In this document: positions 15,952-25,039 of the stretch, in pieces
Layout: each line of letters starts with the position of its first letter
Numbering within the stretch: the first letter of the stretch is position 1
Assembly: GCA_029264655.1 (NCBI GenBank)
Contig: JARHZY010000030.1
Location: forward strand, 1-31,450
Length of the DNA: 31,450 nt
Direction: 5' to 3'
Source: Helicobacter sp.
GTDB lineage: Bacteria; Campylobacterota; Campylobacteria; Campylobacterales; Helicobacteraceae
Notes under the pieces: model-generated
The model's database searches: none
Told to the model about the DNA's origin: nothing
Seen by the model: only the letters and a program-made list of their open reading frames with translations
Program-made: the position numbers and the translations under genes

Positions 15952-16896
15952 ATAACATTACCTTTAATATCAAAAAAAATAAATGCTTTATTTTATCACA
16001 ATATTTTATTTTTTTATGTATCCCATATTAAATATTTTCATTTTTTTTTGGGGAAATAGCAAAAAGCAATCATTACGCCATACATAATCCATTGCTCATT
16101 CCAATAAAATTTATCTCCCTACCCCTATTTACTATTGTTTTATAAAAAATCAAAAAAAATATGTCAAAAATATGCTATTTAGTATTTTGCAAACCGCTAA
16201 CTCCTACCACCAATCACAACTCTTATCGCTTTATTACAATAATACAACTTTAATCTTTTACTCTTATTGTCCTATATATTTATGAGTTACCTGCTTAAAA
16301 AGCAAGGATTTCCCAACTAAAGCAACATTAAACAATACAGAAAGTATTTATAGCTCCACGACTCTTAACCTAATTTTATTGTCTAATAAATAAACTCAAT
16401 AACCAAATATTTTTCATATTATTTTGCAATATTTACTTAATAAGCAACATAATCCATTTATTATCTAAAAGACAAGTGTTTGCTTGCAAAATTTTAATAA
16501 AAAATATTTATATAAGTTTTATATTGTATATAATTATGAAACATATAATTCTAATAAATTTATAGAAAACATCATATAGTAAAATATACAGATAAAAAAT
16601 CAATGCTTAAGCAAATCCACAAATACAACAAGTATGCTTAAACACAAACTAAAAACACAAATGCTTCTTAATATATTTATTCTGCGATACCTAATCTTTC
16701 TGTATAGGAACTATACACTAAAAGTCTTTTTTGCTATCTTTTTTAATACCCATTAATCCCAAATAAGACTGCAATCACAGCTTATCTCAATAATTTTATT
16801 CTATTGTTTTATTCTATTCATCAAAGTATGATTTTAAGAATCTTAACTACATAGCACCATCAATATATATATTTATTATAAAATAATGCCTAAGCT
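15952..16896. other. 945-bp spacer with a possible decayed gene
   Basis: This is the longest stretch without a called gene. The end next to tlpD holds its promoter. The rest has stops in all frames, but a minus-strand segment at 16038-16118 reads like the hydrophobic end of a membrane protein (see that entry). Other minus-strand pieces are also suggestive, such as VALVGKSLLF near 16290-16330 and LRSICVFSLCLSILVVFVDLL near 16605-16670. TGTATAGGAACTATACA (16701-16717) is a 7-bp-arm inverted repeat. I cannot tell relics of a deleted gene from chance AT-rich peptide. Confidence 0.45.
16038..16118 (-). pseudogene. Possible C-terminal remnant of a membrane transporter gene
   Basis: A 26-codon open stretch bounded by TAG (16119-16121) and ending at TGA (16038-16040) reads GDKFYWNEQWIMYGVMIAF and then CYFPKKK. 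A tryptophan-rich turn, a hydrophobic helix and a short basic tail are what many secondary transporters have at their C-terminus, and codon use looks protein-like. It has no start codon context or ribosome site of its own. The upstream frame is broken by several stops. It could equally be a chance product; no family can be named. Confidence 0.25.
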
Positions 16897-18360
16897 TTAA
16901 GGTTTTGCCATAACCTCCACAGGATTAATATGCTTACCATCTTGCACAATTTCAAGATTTAATCTATCATTTATACGCCCTATAACATAACCTTTCTTCA
17001 CAATAAAACCTTTCTTTAAGGTAGGTGCAATCTTATCAAGCATAGAATAAATAGTATGCATAGCATGAGCATGTTCAACAACAACCACTTTTTTTAAACC
17101 CGGCATTTCTTCAGCATAAATCACCTTACCATCCATAATATTATAAACTTTTGCATCATTTTTCTTTGGTTTTAATACTACCCCATTATTAAAAATTTTA
17201 ATTTTATATGCTGGATCAATATAATCTCCAAATGCTTGCTCAATTACATATGAATCAAGAGGTGTGCCTGCTCTTTTACCTACATATCTTGCTGTTTCTG
17301 GACGTTGGTATACACTATCAACACGTTTCAGCTCTTCAAAGCTATTAATAGTATTAGATGCTTCTGCTGAACTCAAGGCAGCATCATATTTACGCTGAAT
17401 TGCTTTATTTTGCTCACCTAAAAACTGCTGGGCTTTTTTACTATCTATCTTTGCTATACGCTCTGCTTCTTCTTTTGCTTTTTTTTCTGCTGCTTGCTTT
17501 GCAAGTGCAGCCTTTTTTCGTTCTGCTTCTATTTTTTTCTTTCTTTCTTTTTCAAGTTTTGCTAGTCTTTCTTTTTCAAGTTTTGCTAAACGCTCTTGTT
17601 CTTGTTTTTTGCGAATCTCTTCTTGCGTATTTTTCTTTAAGATATTCAACTGCCCTAAAAGCTTATCAAGCTCTTTTTTTTGCATATCAATAGCTTTTAG
17701 TCTCTGGTTATATACTTGCATTTCGTTACGCATATTATCAACAAGAATTTTTTGTTTAGCAATCATAGTTTGTAAATCTTGATGTCTTGTTTCTTGTGTC
17801 GTGATAATTTGAGTTACCTCCTTAATACTACTATTAATATCATTGATTTGCTTTGCGATAGCACTTTGTTGTTTTTCAATATTTGCAATATTATTAATTG
17901 TTTGCTTTTTTAGAATCTTGAATGCTTCGCGTGCTACCATATCATCAAGACTTAACACTTCCTCATCATCAAGCACATAAGCAATTGTCATATATTGTAA
18001 AATTAAATTAGCAAGTTTTGCCTGTGAATCATTAAGTGTATCATTTAATGTTGCTAACGTATTTTCAAGAGATTGTAATTTTGCTTCTTGTGAGCGGTTC
18101 TGATCTTTATTGTCCTCAATATTTTTTGCAAGATTCTGTATTTCTGTGTTTAATTGCTTAATTTGTTGCATATTGTTGTTAATGTTTTGTCCCAATGTGC
18201 TTAATTTAAGATTTAAATTTGCACGTTGTTTATCAATATCGCTTTTTTGTGCTTCACTTTTTTGTATATTTTTATTAATCTCATTTAAATCTGCAGATTT
18301 TACAATACTGCAAAAAAGCATACCAAACAGAAAAAAAGAATGCACTAGGCGTTGTTTCAT
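16897..18360 (-). CDS. envC: EnvC-like murein hydrolase activator (degenerate M23/LytM domain)
   Basis: A 487-residue periplasmic coiled-coil protein that in the known FtsEX-EnvC system switches on cell-wall amidases at the division site. It has a signal peptide (1-22, ending IVKSA), a long coiled coil (about 25-330, very rich in Lys, Glu, Gln and Ala, with LAKLEKERLAKLEKER repeats) and a C-terminal LytM domain (about 370-487). The zinc-binding residues of active M23 peptidases are missing: the HxGxD position reads NNGVVLKP and the final HxH reads LNLEI. It is therefore an activator, not an enzyme. The start at 18360 is fixed by the ATGA overlap with the ftsX stop; AAAGG lies seven bases upstream. 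Confidence 0.9.
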   Translation of the reverse strand: MKQRLVHSFFLFGMLFCSIVKSADLNEINKNIQKSEAQKSDIDKQRANLNLKLSTLGQNINNNMQQIKQLNTEIQNLAKNIEDNKDQNRSQEAKLQSLENTLATLNDTLNDSQAKLANLILQYMTIAYVLDDEEVLSLDDMVAREAFKILKKQTINNIANIEKQQSAIAKQINDINSSIKEVTQIITTQETRHQDLQTMIAKQKILVDNMRNEMQVYNQRLKAIDMQKKELDKLLGQLNILKKNTQEEIRKKQEQERLAKLEKERLAKLEKERKKKIEAERKKAALAKQAAEKKAKEEAERIAKIDSKKAQQFLGEQNKAIQRKYDAALSSAEASNTINSFEELKRVDSVYQRPETARYVGKRAGTPLDSYVIEQAFGDYIDPAYKIKIFNNGVVLKPKKNDAKVYNIMDGKVIYAEEMPGLKKVVVVEHAHAMHTIYSMLDKIAPTLKKGFIVKKGYVIGRINDRLNLEIVQDGKHINPVEVMAKP

Positions 18361-19166
18361 GAACGTGCCTTTGAAAAAATAACAAACACCACACAAAAAG
18401 ATGATGATGTAAATGCTGCAAAAAAAAGTTTTATAAAATCTGGAGGTATGCGAAAAATACTAAGCCCAATATTTAAAGCCTGCAATATTTCAAGTGTAAT
18501 TTGTAAATTTGCTATATAAAAAACAAGTAAAATAATAAAAAAACTTGCCAAAAACGAATCAATAAGTGCGAGCTTAAAAAGAGAGCGGTTGCGTATCCAA
18601 ATATTTGCACCCATAATATCCATAATTTCCATTTTATCCTTATTGACATACCTCCAAATTTCAATTTGTTTTAGCATAAGCATAAAACTGATAACTGCTA
18701 AAATAATTGCAAAAGTAATTACACTAATTTTGATAAAACTAAGTAATGTATAATTTTCTAAATGCCGTTTTGAGAATGTATCAACAGATAATACATTGGA
18801 GTTTTTCTTAAGCACTGCCTCTATGGCATTAAGTCTTTCTGTGCTTGGAAAATATTCAAGGCTTAAGCTATAAAAGTAGGGTAATTGCCGTGTAAGATTT
18901 GTTAGATTCACATCATTAATGCCTTTTGTAAGCTTTGCAATTGAATCTTTAGGATTAAGTTCTGTTAATTCCTTTGCTTCTACAATCTTTGAACGTATAG
19001 AGTCAAAAGTAATAGGTTTTTTAGCTGTGATTCCAATAGCATATTTTTGCGTAATAAACTGCTCTTGCTTTGCAACAATACGCTCTAAAATAAGCAAGCA
19101 CTGCAAACTAAATAGCATGGTAATTAATGGGACAAGTAATGAGAGATGTCTTTTAAGCGTATTCAT
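18357..19166 (-). CDS. ftsX: Cell division protein FtsX
   Basis: The membrane half of the FtsEX complex, which carries the ATPase signal of FtsE through the inner membrane to periplasmic EnvC. The 269 residues show an N-terminal membrane helix (about 8-28), a periplasmic domain (about 30-145) and three further helices (about 148-168, 200-222 and 243-262), with the family's cytoplasmic block EIWRYVNKDKMEIMDIMGAN between helices 2 and 3. It overlaps ftsE by 14 bases and envC by four, so the three must be translated together. GAAGG is eight bases before the ATG. Confidence 0.9.
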   Translation of the reverse strand: MNTLKRHLSLLVPLITMLFSLQCLLILERIVAKQEQFITQKYAIGITAKKPITFDSIRSKIVEAKELTELNPKDSIAKLTKGINDVNLTNLTRQLPYFYSLSLEYFPSTERLNAIEAVLKKNSNVLSVDTFSKRHLENYTLLSFIKISVITFAIILAVISFMLMLKQIEIWRYVNKDKMEIMDIMGANIWIRNRSLFKLALIDSFLASFFIILLVFYIANLQITLEILQALNIGLSIFRIPPDFIKLFFAAFTSSSFCVVFVIFSKARS

Positions 19167-19824
19167 GGATTAAGCCTTCTTTGATTTCTATTTTTCGATA
19201 TTTTAGATTTAAATGTTTTGGGATTCTGTGGGTTACAACAACAATTGTAATATTAAGTTGCTCATTTGATGATTTTAAAAGCCCCCAAATCATATCACTC
19301 GAATAATCATCAAGATTCCCTGTTGGCTCATCACACAAAATAAGACGAGGTCTATGGGCAATTGCTCTAGCAAGTGCTACTCTTTGCTGCTCTCCACCAC
19401 TAAGCTCTGGTGGATATTTGTTTGCCTTATGTAAAAGACTGATATGAGAGAGTAATTTTTCTGCTTGTGTTTTAATCTCTGCTTTAGGAAATTTATTAAT
19501 AATCATAGGCAAAGCAATATTTTTTTCCACATTCCAATCTTGAATTAATTTATAATCTTGAAATACAATACCCATTTTACGCCGTAAAAGCGTAAGTTTA
19601 TTGCTGCTAATACGTTTCATATTGCAATGCAATACATTAAGCTCACCCTCTTGCACACTTATATTCCCATAAATAGAGCGTAAAAGTGTGCTTTTACCAC
19701 TACCGCTTGCACCAGATATAAACACAAAATCTTTGGGATATATAGTAAAATTTGCATTTTTTATAACAAGCCCTGTGCGTTTATATCCCAAACAAAGTTG
19801 TTTTGCCCGAATAATTGTTTCCAT
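19153..19824 (-). CDS. ftsE: Cell division ATP-binding protein FtsE
   Basis: The cytoplasmic ABC ATPase that drives FtsX. In 223 residues it has Walker A GASGSGKST (38-46), the Q-loop VFQDYKL (87-93), the signature LSGGEQQ (141-147), Walker B LILCDEPTGNLD (161-172) and a switch histidine in VVVTH. This is the compact single-domain form typical of FtsE and LolD; the overlapping ftsX and then envC decide for FtsE. The ATG has GAGG upstream and lies 10 bases after the trmB stop. Confidence 0.92.
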   Translation of the reverse strand: METIIRAKQLCLGYKRTGLVIKNANFTIYPKDFVFISGASGSGKSTLLRSIYGNISVQEGELNVLHCNMKRISSNKLTLLRRKMGIVFQDYKLIQDWNVEKNIALPMIINKFPKAEIKTQAEKLLSHISLLHKANKYPPELSGGEQQRVALARAIAHRPRLILCDEPTGNLDDYSSDMIWGLLKSSNEQLNITIVVVTHRIPKHLNLKYRKIEIKEGLIHEYA

Positions 19825-19834
19825 AATACTACCT

Positions 19835-21010
19835 CTATTTATTATTATCTTTTAATATCTCACATAAAAATATATGTGCTTGCATATGCGAACGCACATG
19901 TAATGGAGTTTTTAAATAATGCAAGCTTTTATCTTGCTCTAAAACAAGATAAGTATTAAAAGGCATATAAAAACTGCCAAAAGCGAGTTGCGCAATACTC
20001 ACTTGATGCTTTGCGTTAGGTTTTGCACAATATAAATCTCCAATATTAATAAACACTGAATCTTGCACCCATTTTTGGTTGCAAAATGGTTGCAAACTTG
20101 GAATCTTTAGGGAAAATGAAAAGGTAGTATCATTTTTAATATCTTCATTTTTTATAAAATTATGCTTAAAAATATGAAGTTCATAAATATCTTTTTTCAT
20201 ATTAGACCAACGTGCTTCATATTTACTTATAATTTTTATATCTTGATTTTTTAATACTTCAAAATGTGCATAATCTGCACTTAATGCCTCTTGAATGCTA
20301 TCTTTTACATATTCATAATCATCACTACGCATGTTAATATATCCACTATCTTTTAATATTCTAAAGCTATTTTCAAGAAAATCACGGCGAAAAACGCGTC
20401 TATGCTTTGCTTTATTCCATGGGATAGGAAAGTGTAAAAATATTATTTCTACACTTTTTGCTTGTAGTGCTTGGATGCCAAGACGTGCATCAAGATTGCA
20501 AATAAAAAGATTTTTTAGTCCATAAATTGCTATAGCATTAATCACTTGTCGTATTGATGGAGTATGAATCTCAAAACCTAATATTATTTTTTGTGGGTTT
20601 GATTTTGCCAAATCAAGAATATGACGACCACTCCCAAACCCTATTTCGATATAATCTGGTTGTAATGTAGATAACTCCATCTCATTAACAAGATAACCAG
20701 ATTGCATACCTTTTGTATGCTTTGTCTGTGTTTGTTGGAGATTGTGTGTTATAACATTGAGTTTTGTTGCCATAAAGCTTAATACTTTTTTAATCAGCAA
20801 AAGATCACTTGGGCGAGTTAATTTATCAACTTTATAAAGAACATCATGTTTTCTTTGAATACAACGAATAAAAAACACATCATCTCCATAAATAACAGGC
20901 AATAATGAAAGATTAGGAAATCTTGCATTAACAAGTGGCTCCATAATACGAAACCCATCATGTTCTATGCTATCTGCTGGAAACATATTTTTACTGATAA
21001 AATGTGGCAT
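19835..21010 (-). CDS. trmB: tRNA (guanine-N7-)-methyltransferase
   Basis: It methylates G46 in the variable loop of tRNAs using S-adenosylmethionine. The 391-residue protein is the long form seen in Helicobacter, with extra segments on both sides of the core. The SAM-binding motif EIGFGSGRH is at 122-130, LGFEIH at 144-149, and the family signature FPIPWNKAKHRR at 194-205 (FPDPWPKKRHHKRR in other bacteria). RMRSDD-like NMRSDDYEY follows. AGGGGG lies eight bases before the ATG. It sits between the FN3 lipoprotein (16-base gap) and ftsE (10-base gap), so it is in the ftsEX-envC operon. Confidence 0.93.
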   Translation of the reverse strand: MPHFISKNMFPADSIEHDGFRIMEPLVNARFPNLSLLPVIYGDDVFFIRCIQRKHDVLYKVDKLTRPSDLLLIKKVLSFMATKLNVITHNLQQTQTKHTKGMQSGYLVNEMELSTLQPDYIEIGFGSGRHILDLAKSNPQKIILGFEIHTPSIRQVINAIAIYGLKNLFICNLDARLGIQALQAKSVEIIFLHFPIPWNKAKHRRVFRRDFLENSFRILKDSGYINMRSDDYEYVKDSIQEALSADYAHFEVLKNQDIKIISKYEARWSNMKKDIYELHIFKHNFIKNEDIKNDTTFSFSLKIPSLQPFCNQKWVQDSVFINIGDLYCAKPNAKHQVSIAQLAFGSFYMPFNTYLVLEQDKSLHYLKTPLHVRSHMQAHIFLCEILKDNNK

Positions 21011-21026
21011 ATTTTTTGCCCCCTAT

Positions 21027-22352
21027 TTATTCTTTAGAATCTTTTGGTGCTTGCGTACTTTCTTGTTGTATAGCACTAGGAGTTGCTATATCAACTGCTG
21101 TTGGTTGTGGTTGTAAAAGCAAAGTAACTTGTCGGCTTGGAGCAGATTCTATACCATGCTTATCAACACCTACAACATAATAAGTATAACTCACACCTTC
21201 TTTTATGCTACTATCTGTCCAATTCGTATTTGTAATTTGGCTAAATTTATTAAGCATACCATCACTTCCTTTGCGATATACGATATAACTTGTAACACGA
21301 GTATCTTTGGTTTTATCCCATGCTATTAGGGCACTCCCATTTTCAATGATACTCTCTGTAAGATTTGGAGCTAGAGGTGGTGGCAATGTTTGACCCGCTA
21401 TACCACTATCTTGAAATTCTGATTCTAATTTATATTTATCAACTGCTGTAATCTTATAATAACGTATCGTTCCATGAGAATCTATTTTATCAACATATGA
21501 TTCTCTTGTTACAAATGCGAGTTTCTTGTAAGCATCTGAAGGTGAGCTTGATACCCAAACATTATAACCAACTACATCTTGAGACTCACTTGCACCCCAT
21601 TCTATCCAGATAGCACGTGCCTTATCATTTGTAGCTGTAACCCCTTGTATAATAGGCGGAACTGCACGCGTTTTTCCTACAACAACTTGACTTGGAATTG
21701 ATTTTGCCCCTTCATAGCTTTGAGCAATAATTCTATAACTATGTATAGTGCCATTCTCTATATTTCTATCAAAAAACTCTACAAGCATGCGGTTTGTTGT
21801 TGAGCCAACAGCAACGAATTTTCCGCCTTTCTCCTGCCGCTCAATAATATAGTTTTTTACAATAGGATTTGGGCTAGGACTCCAAAATATTTTAATCTTA
21901 TGTGCATAATCTTGCGATGCATAAACAAAAGTTACAGGATCGATAAAAGAAGTTTTTACTTTTAATGATTCACTTTTTCTTGATACTTTAGAATCTTTAC
22001 CCACAGATGCAATAGCATAAACATATTCAGTTTGTGGCTGTAATTTATCATCATAATAATGTGTTGAAAAAGCATTTTTAACAAATGCTATTTTTTCAAA
22101 TTTTTTCTTTTTATTTTCACGATAAATAATATAACCATCAATTTGCGTGGTGTCTTCAGGCGTTTTCCATTCGAACCCAACAGAAGTTACATCGGGCAAT
22201 GCACGAAATGTTTTGACAATAGGGAGGTTGGAATCAACCTCATCTTTTATACCCATAAGACTAAAAATTTGTAAAGACCCACATCCATATAACAAAAAAC
22301 TAGTAAATAGATATATCAATACAATACGACATTTACCATACAAACATTTCAT
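21027..22352 (-). CDS. Fibronectin type III repeat lipoprotein
   Basis: A 441-residue secreted lipoprotein. The signal peptide ends in the lipobox LLYGC, making Cys24 the lipidated residue; the next residues are Gly-Ser, so outer-membrane sorting is plausible. After it come about four fibronectin type III repeats of roughly 90 residues, each with a conserved Trp and a strand like GYIIYREN, KNYIIERQEKGG, VGYNVWVSSSPS and TSYIVYRKGSDG, and an end like YVYAIASV or YTYYVVGVD. A low-complexity tail rich in Gln, Pro and Thr closes it. The same kind of gene stands at this place in H. pylori (HP0746). Its partner is not known. AAGGAG lies nine bases upstream of the ATG. Confidence 0.88.
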   Translation of the reverse strand: MKCLYGKCRIVLIYLFTSFLLYGCGSLQIFSLMGIKDEVDSNLPIVKTFRALPDVTSVGFEWKTPEDTTQIDGYIIYRENKKKKFEKIAFVKNAFSTHYYDDKLQPQTEYVYAIASVGKDSKVSRKSESLKVKTSFIDPVTFVYASQDYAHKIKIFWSPSPNPIVKNYIIERQEKGGKFVAVGSTTNRMLVEFFDRNIENGTIHSYRIIAQSYEGAKSIPSQVVVGKTRAVPPIIQGVTATNDKARAIWIEWGASESQDVVGYNVWVSSSPSDAYKKLAFVTRESYVDKIDSHGTIRYYKITAVDKYKLESEFQDSGIAGQTLPPPLAPNLTESIIENGSALIAWDKTKDTRVTSYIVYRKGSDGMLNKFSQITNTNWTDSSIKEGVSYTYYVVGVDKHGIESAPSRQVTLLLQPQPTAVDIATPSAIQQESTQAPKDSKE

Positions 22353-22384
22353 AAAATAATGCTCCTTACATAGTTTATTGGAAT

Positions 22385-23362
22385 CTAATATTTAAGCTCA
22401 TTTTGCCACTGCAATAAAAATGATTCTAGCCTATCTTTGTAATCCACAAAATTCTCTTCTAGGAATTTTACCAAATCTTTGGGTAATTTTGCACTAAAAA
22501 CCGCACCTTCAAAGTAAAGAAGTTGTGCATGAAGCAACATTTTTGTTTGGTATGTGCTTTTTAAATTCTCTGGACTATATAATATATCGCCATAAATATA
22601 TCGTTGCAAAGTGCTTAAATGCACGCGTATTTGGTGTGTTCTGCCACTAAAAAGACGCACACCTATAAGCTCAAACACTCCATTATCACTTTGCATAATT
22701 TTTCTTAATTCGCTTTTTGAATCTCTTGCATTTGGGAATTTTGCCTTATCGAGTTTTGCCATTTTTAAACGATTGTTGGGATTCCTCCCTATAAAACATT
22801 CCACAAAAGTATCACATTGCAAGGGCTTATTAATGACACAAATATAGATTCTACCCATAGTGCGATTATGTAACATTTGTGCAAAATGCAAATGGCTTGT
22901 ATTATTCTTTGCAACTAAAATTGCACCGCTTGTATCTTTATCAAGACGATGCACAATACCAAAACGCAATGCACCATTAATTGTAGAAAGCTTATAATTA
23001 TGTGCTTGTAAATAATCAGTAAGCGTTGGTCCTTGCACGCTTGGGGCATGATGGACAACCAAACCACGAGGTTTATTAAAAATCACATAATCATCTGTTT
23101 CATGGATAACCTCTATTGTCAGCAATTTTACATATTCCTTAATATCTATCATATTTGCTTGTTGTGTAGCATATGCATAAATTTGCACACATGCTCTTTT
23201 TTTCAAGATTCTACTTTTTTTTGCAACTTTATTATCAATGCTTACAAGCCCTTCTTCTATCCATTGGCTTGCTTGAGAACGCGAGATTCCGAGCAGTTGC
23301 TGCAATGCACTATCAAGACGCATATAATCATGGAGAATGCAAAAATGATAAAGTAAATGCAC
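22385..23362 (-). CDS. RluA/RluD-family 23S rRNA pseudouridine synthase
   Basis: It converts selected uridines in RNA to pseudouridine. From the GTG at 23362 the protein is 325 residues, the length of H. pylori HP0745; AAGGA lies seven bases before that GTG, while the ATG at 23323 has no ribosome site and the longer frame is unsupported. An N-terminal S4 domain (about 14-60, MRLDSALQQLLGISRSQASQW) precedes the catalytic domain with IFNKPRGLVVH, the active-site block RFGIVHRLDKDTSG (aspartate about 141) and GRTHQIRVHL. S4 plus HRLDKDTSG points to RluD or RluC; the exact target sites cannot be told. It is the first gene of the operon running down to envC. Confidence 0.9.
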   Translation of the reverse strand: MHLLYHFCILHDYMRLDSALQQLLGISRSQASQWIEEGLVSIDNKVAKKSRILKKRACVQIYAYATQQANMIDIKEYVKLLTIEVIHETDDYVIFNKPRGLVVHHAPSVQGPTLTDYLQAHNYKLSTINGALRFGIVHRLDKDTSGAILVAKNNTSHLHFAQMLHNRTMGRIYICVINKPLQCDTFVECFIGRNPNNRLKMAKLDKAKFPNARDSKSELRKIMQSDNGVFELIGVRLFSGRTHQIRVHLSTLQRYIYGDILYSPENLKSTYQTKMLLHAQLLYFEGAVFSAKLPKDLVKFLEENFVDYKDRLESFLLQWQNELKY

Positions 23363-23410
23363 GATGTTTTCCTTAATATAAAAATTAATAACCACATTTT
23401 AGCGAAAACT

Positions 23411-23419
23411 TGCTATAAT
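23411..23419 (+). promoter_or_regulatory. Extended -10 promoter of the structured RNA upstream of purD
   Basis: TGCTATAAT, with the perfect hexamer at 23414-23419, is the best -10 element in the window. It predicts a start near G23426, exactly one base before the first paired base of the RNA below. Confidence 0.75.
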
Positions 23420-23425
23420 TTTGTT

Positions 23426-23642
23426 GCCTAAAGGTTTCGTGTTTCTCCTTTATACATTGGTAGTCTATTTAAAATATATTTTTGGGTTGCACTGGGTTAT
23501 GTGTGTCAGCACTTCCGTTCTATGTTTATCATAGTGAAGAATATCACTATTCTAGGACCTGCCGCCTAATTAACTCGTAAGACCCTATTGTTGTAGCTTT
23601 AGTTGGGCTTACACAATAAATAGGAGTAGCGGACTTTTGGGT
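23426..23642 (+). ncRNA. ssrS: Probable 6S RNA
   Basis: About 217 bases of unusually GC-rich sequence for this genome, with no reading frame, lie between a perfect extended -10 box and purD. The two ends pair over a long, imperfect stem: CCTAAAGGT (23427-23435) with ACTTTTGGG (23633-23641), CTCCT (23445-23449) with AGGAG (23622-23626), ATTG (23456-23459) with CAAT (23614-23617), then GGTAGTCT with GGGCTTAC. The middle holds ATAGTGA/TCACTAT (23531-23537 and 23544-23550, loop of six). A rod with closed ends, an open centre and a position directly before purD is what is reported for 6S RNA in epsilonproteobacteria. 6S RNA holds the sigma-70 RNA polymerase in stationary phase. The 3' end is approximate, and it is slightly longer than the usual 180-200 bases. 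Confidence 0.72.
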
Positions 23643-23681
23643 GTTATTATAAATACTATATTTTAATCAAAAAGGCATATT

Positions 23682-25007
23682 TTGCAAACTTCATATGATA
23701 CACTTCATGCTTTAAATATTTTAATTATTGGCAATGGCGGTAGAGAATATAGCATTGCCCTTGCATTACGCAAAGACAATAAAGTAAAAAATATTTTTTT
23801 TAGTCCAGAAAATCCAGCTGCTACATTATTGCTTCATGCAAAACATTTTACTTATCAAAACCACAATGAATTACTAACACATATCCACACTCACAATATT
23901 ACCTTTGTTGTTATTGGTCCAGAAGCCCCACTTATGGATGGTGTAAGCGATTTTTTAGAATCTCATGGTATTCTTGTATTTGCACCAAGTTATGCAAATG
24001 CAAAACTTGAGGGTTCAAAAGCCTATATGAAATCATTTATTAGCAAACTAAAAATCCCAACTGCACGTTATAAAGAAATCACAATGCAAAATATAGAAGA
24101 AGGTAAAGCATTTATACAAACACTCCCATTACCCATTGTGCTTAAAGCAAGTGGGCTTTGTGGAGGCAAAGGCGTGCTGATTATAGATTCTAGAGAAGAA
24201 GCACAACAACAATTATTGCTCATGCTTCAAGGAAAGCTCTTTGGAGAAGCGGGTAAAAATGTTGTTATTGAAGAATTTCTAGATGGATATGAACTCTCTA
24301 TTTTTGCATTAAGCAATGGCAATGATTATGTTGTATTGCCAGCATGCCAAGACCATAAACGTTTGCTTGATAATGATAAAGGACCAAATACAGGTGGTAT
24401 GGGAGCTTATACCAACTTACCACAAACATTATATAATAAGGAATTGGAAGAAAAAATTAAACAAAAGATTCTAACACCAACATTTAATGCACTTGCAAAA
24501 GAGGGCACGCCCTATAAAGGTGTTATCTTTGCGGGTATTATGGTTGTGGCAAATGAACCTTATTTACTTGAATATAATGTGCGTTTTGGTGATCCAGAAT
24601 GTGAAGTATTAATGCCACTTTTAAAGACTTCGGCATTGAAACTTATGTATGTTTTTGCTAAAGGAGAAACATTAAAATCTCTAACATTTCATGATGAATG
24701 TGTAGTATGCGTTGTAATGACAAGTAGTGATTACGCAAGAGATTCTAAATCAAATGATTATCCTGCAATAATTAATTTTCATGGTATCGACCCAAAGGAT
24801 ACAACTTCATCAGTTGGGCATCTTGTATTTGCAAACACAACTAGAAAAGATTCTGTATTATATGCAAATAGCGGACGTAGCGTTGTTGCTGTTGGTAAAG
24901 GAGCAAGCTTACAGGAAGCACGCGATAATGCATATACTCTTGTTGCAAAAGTGAATTTTAAAGGCAAACACTACCGCAAAGACATTGCATACCAAGCATT
25001 ATTATAG
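23682..25007 (+). CDS. purD: Phosphoribosylamine-glycine ligase
   Basis: It joins glycine to phosphoribosylamine with ATP, the second step of purine synthesis. The 441-residue ATP-grasp protein shows the N-terminal LIIGNGGREYSIALAL, the ATP-binding PIVLKASGLCGGKGVLI, the GPNTGGMGAY loop and the metal-binding NVRFGDPECEVLMPLL. The start is a TTG at 23682; AAAGG lies six bases upstream, and no ATG in the frame precedes the conserved GNGGRE. It begins about 40 bases after the 6S-like RNA ends and may be read through from its promoter. The RDD gene follows after 32 bases. Confidence 0.94.
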   Translation: MQTSYDTLHALNILIIGNGGREYSIALALRKDNKVKNIFFSPENPAATLLLHAKHFTYQNHNELLTHIHTHNITFVVIGPEAPLMDGVSDFLESHGILVFAPSYANAKLEGSKAYMKSFISKLKIPTARYKEITMQNIEEGKAFIQTLPLPIVLKASGLCGGKGVLIIDSREEAQQQLLLMLQGKLFGEAGKNVVIEEFLDGYELSIFALSNGNDYVVLPACQDHKRLLDNDKGPNTGGMGAYTNLPQTLYNKELEEKIKQKILTPTFNALAKEGTPYKGVIFAGIMVVANEPYLLEYNVRFGDPECEVLMPLLKTSALKLMYVFAKGETLKSLTFHDECVVCVVMTSSDYARDSKSNDYPAIINFHGIDPKDTTSSVGHLVFANTTRKDSVLYANSGRSVVAVGKGASLQEARDNAYTLVAKVNFKGKHYRKDIAYQALL

Positions 25008-25039
25008 CATAACACTTTTGAAAATTATAAGGCAGTAAA

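Noticed and set aside
16701..16717. TGTATAGGAACTATACA shares GTATAGGAACT with the yeast FRT recombination site.
   Set aside because: Only one short stretch matches and the FRT spacer and second arm are absent. It is a plain 7-bp-arm inverted repeat, so the likeness is chance.
16897..18396. Longer start for envC, 12 codons upstream of 18360.
   Set aside because: That extension would precede the signal peptide and lies inside ftsX. The ATGA overlap and the AAAGG site mark 18360 as the start.
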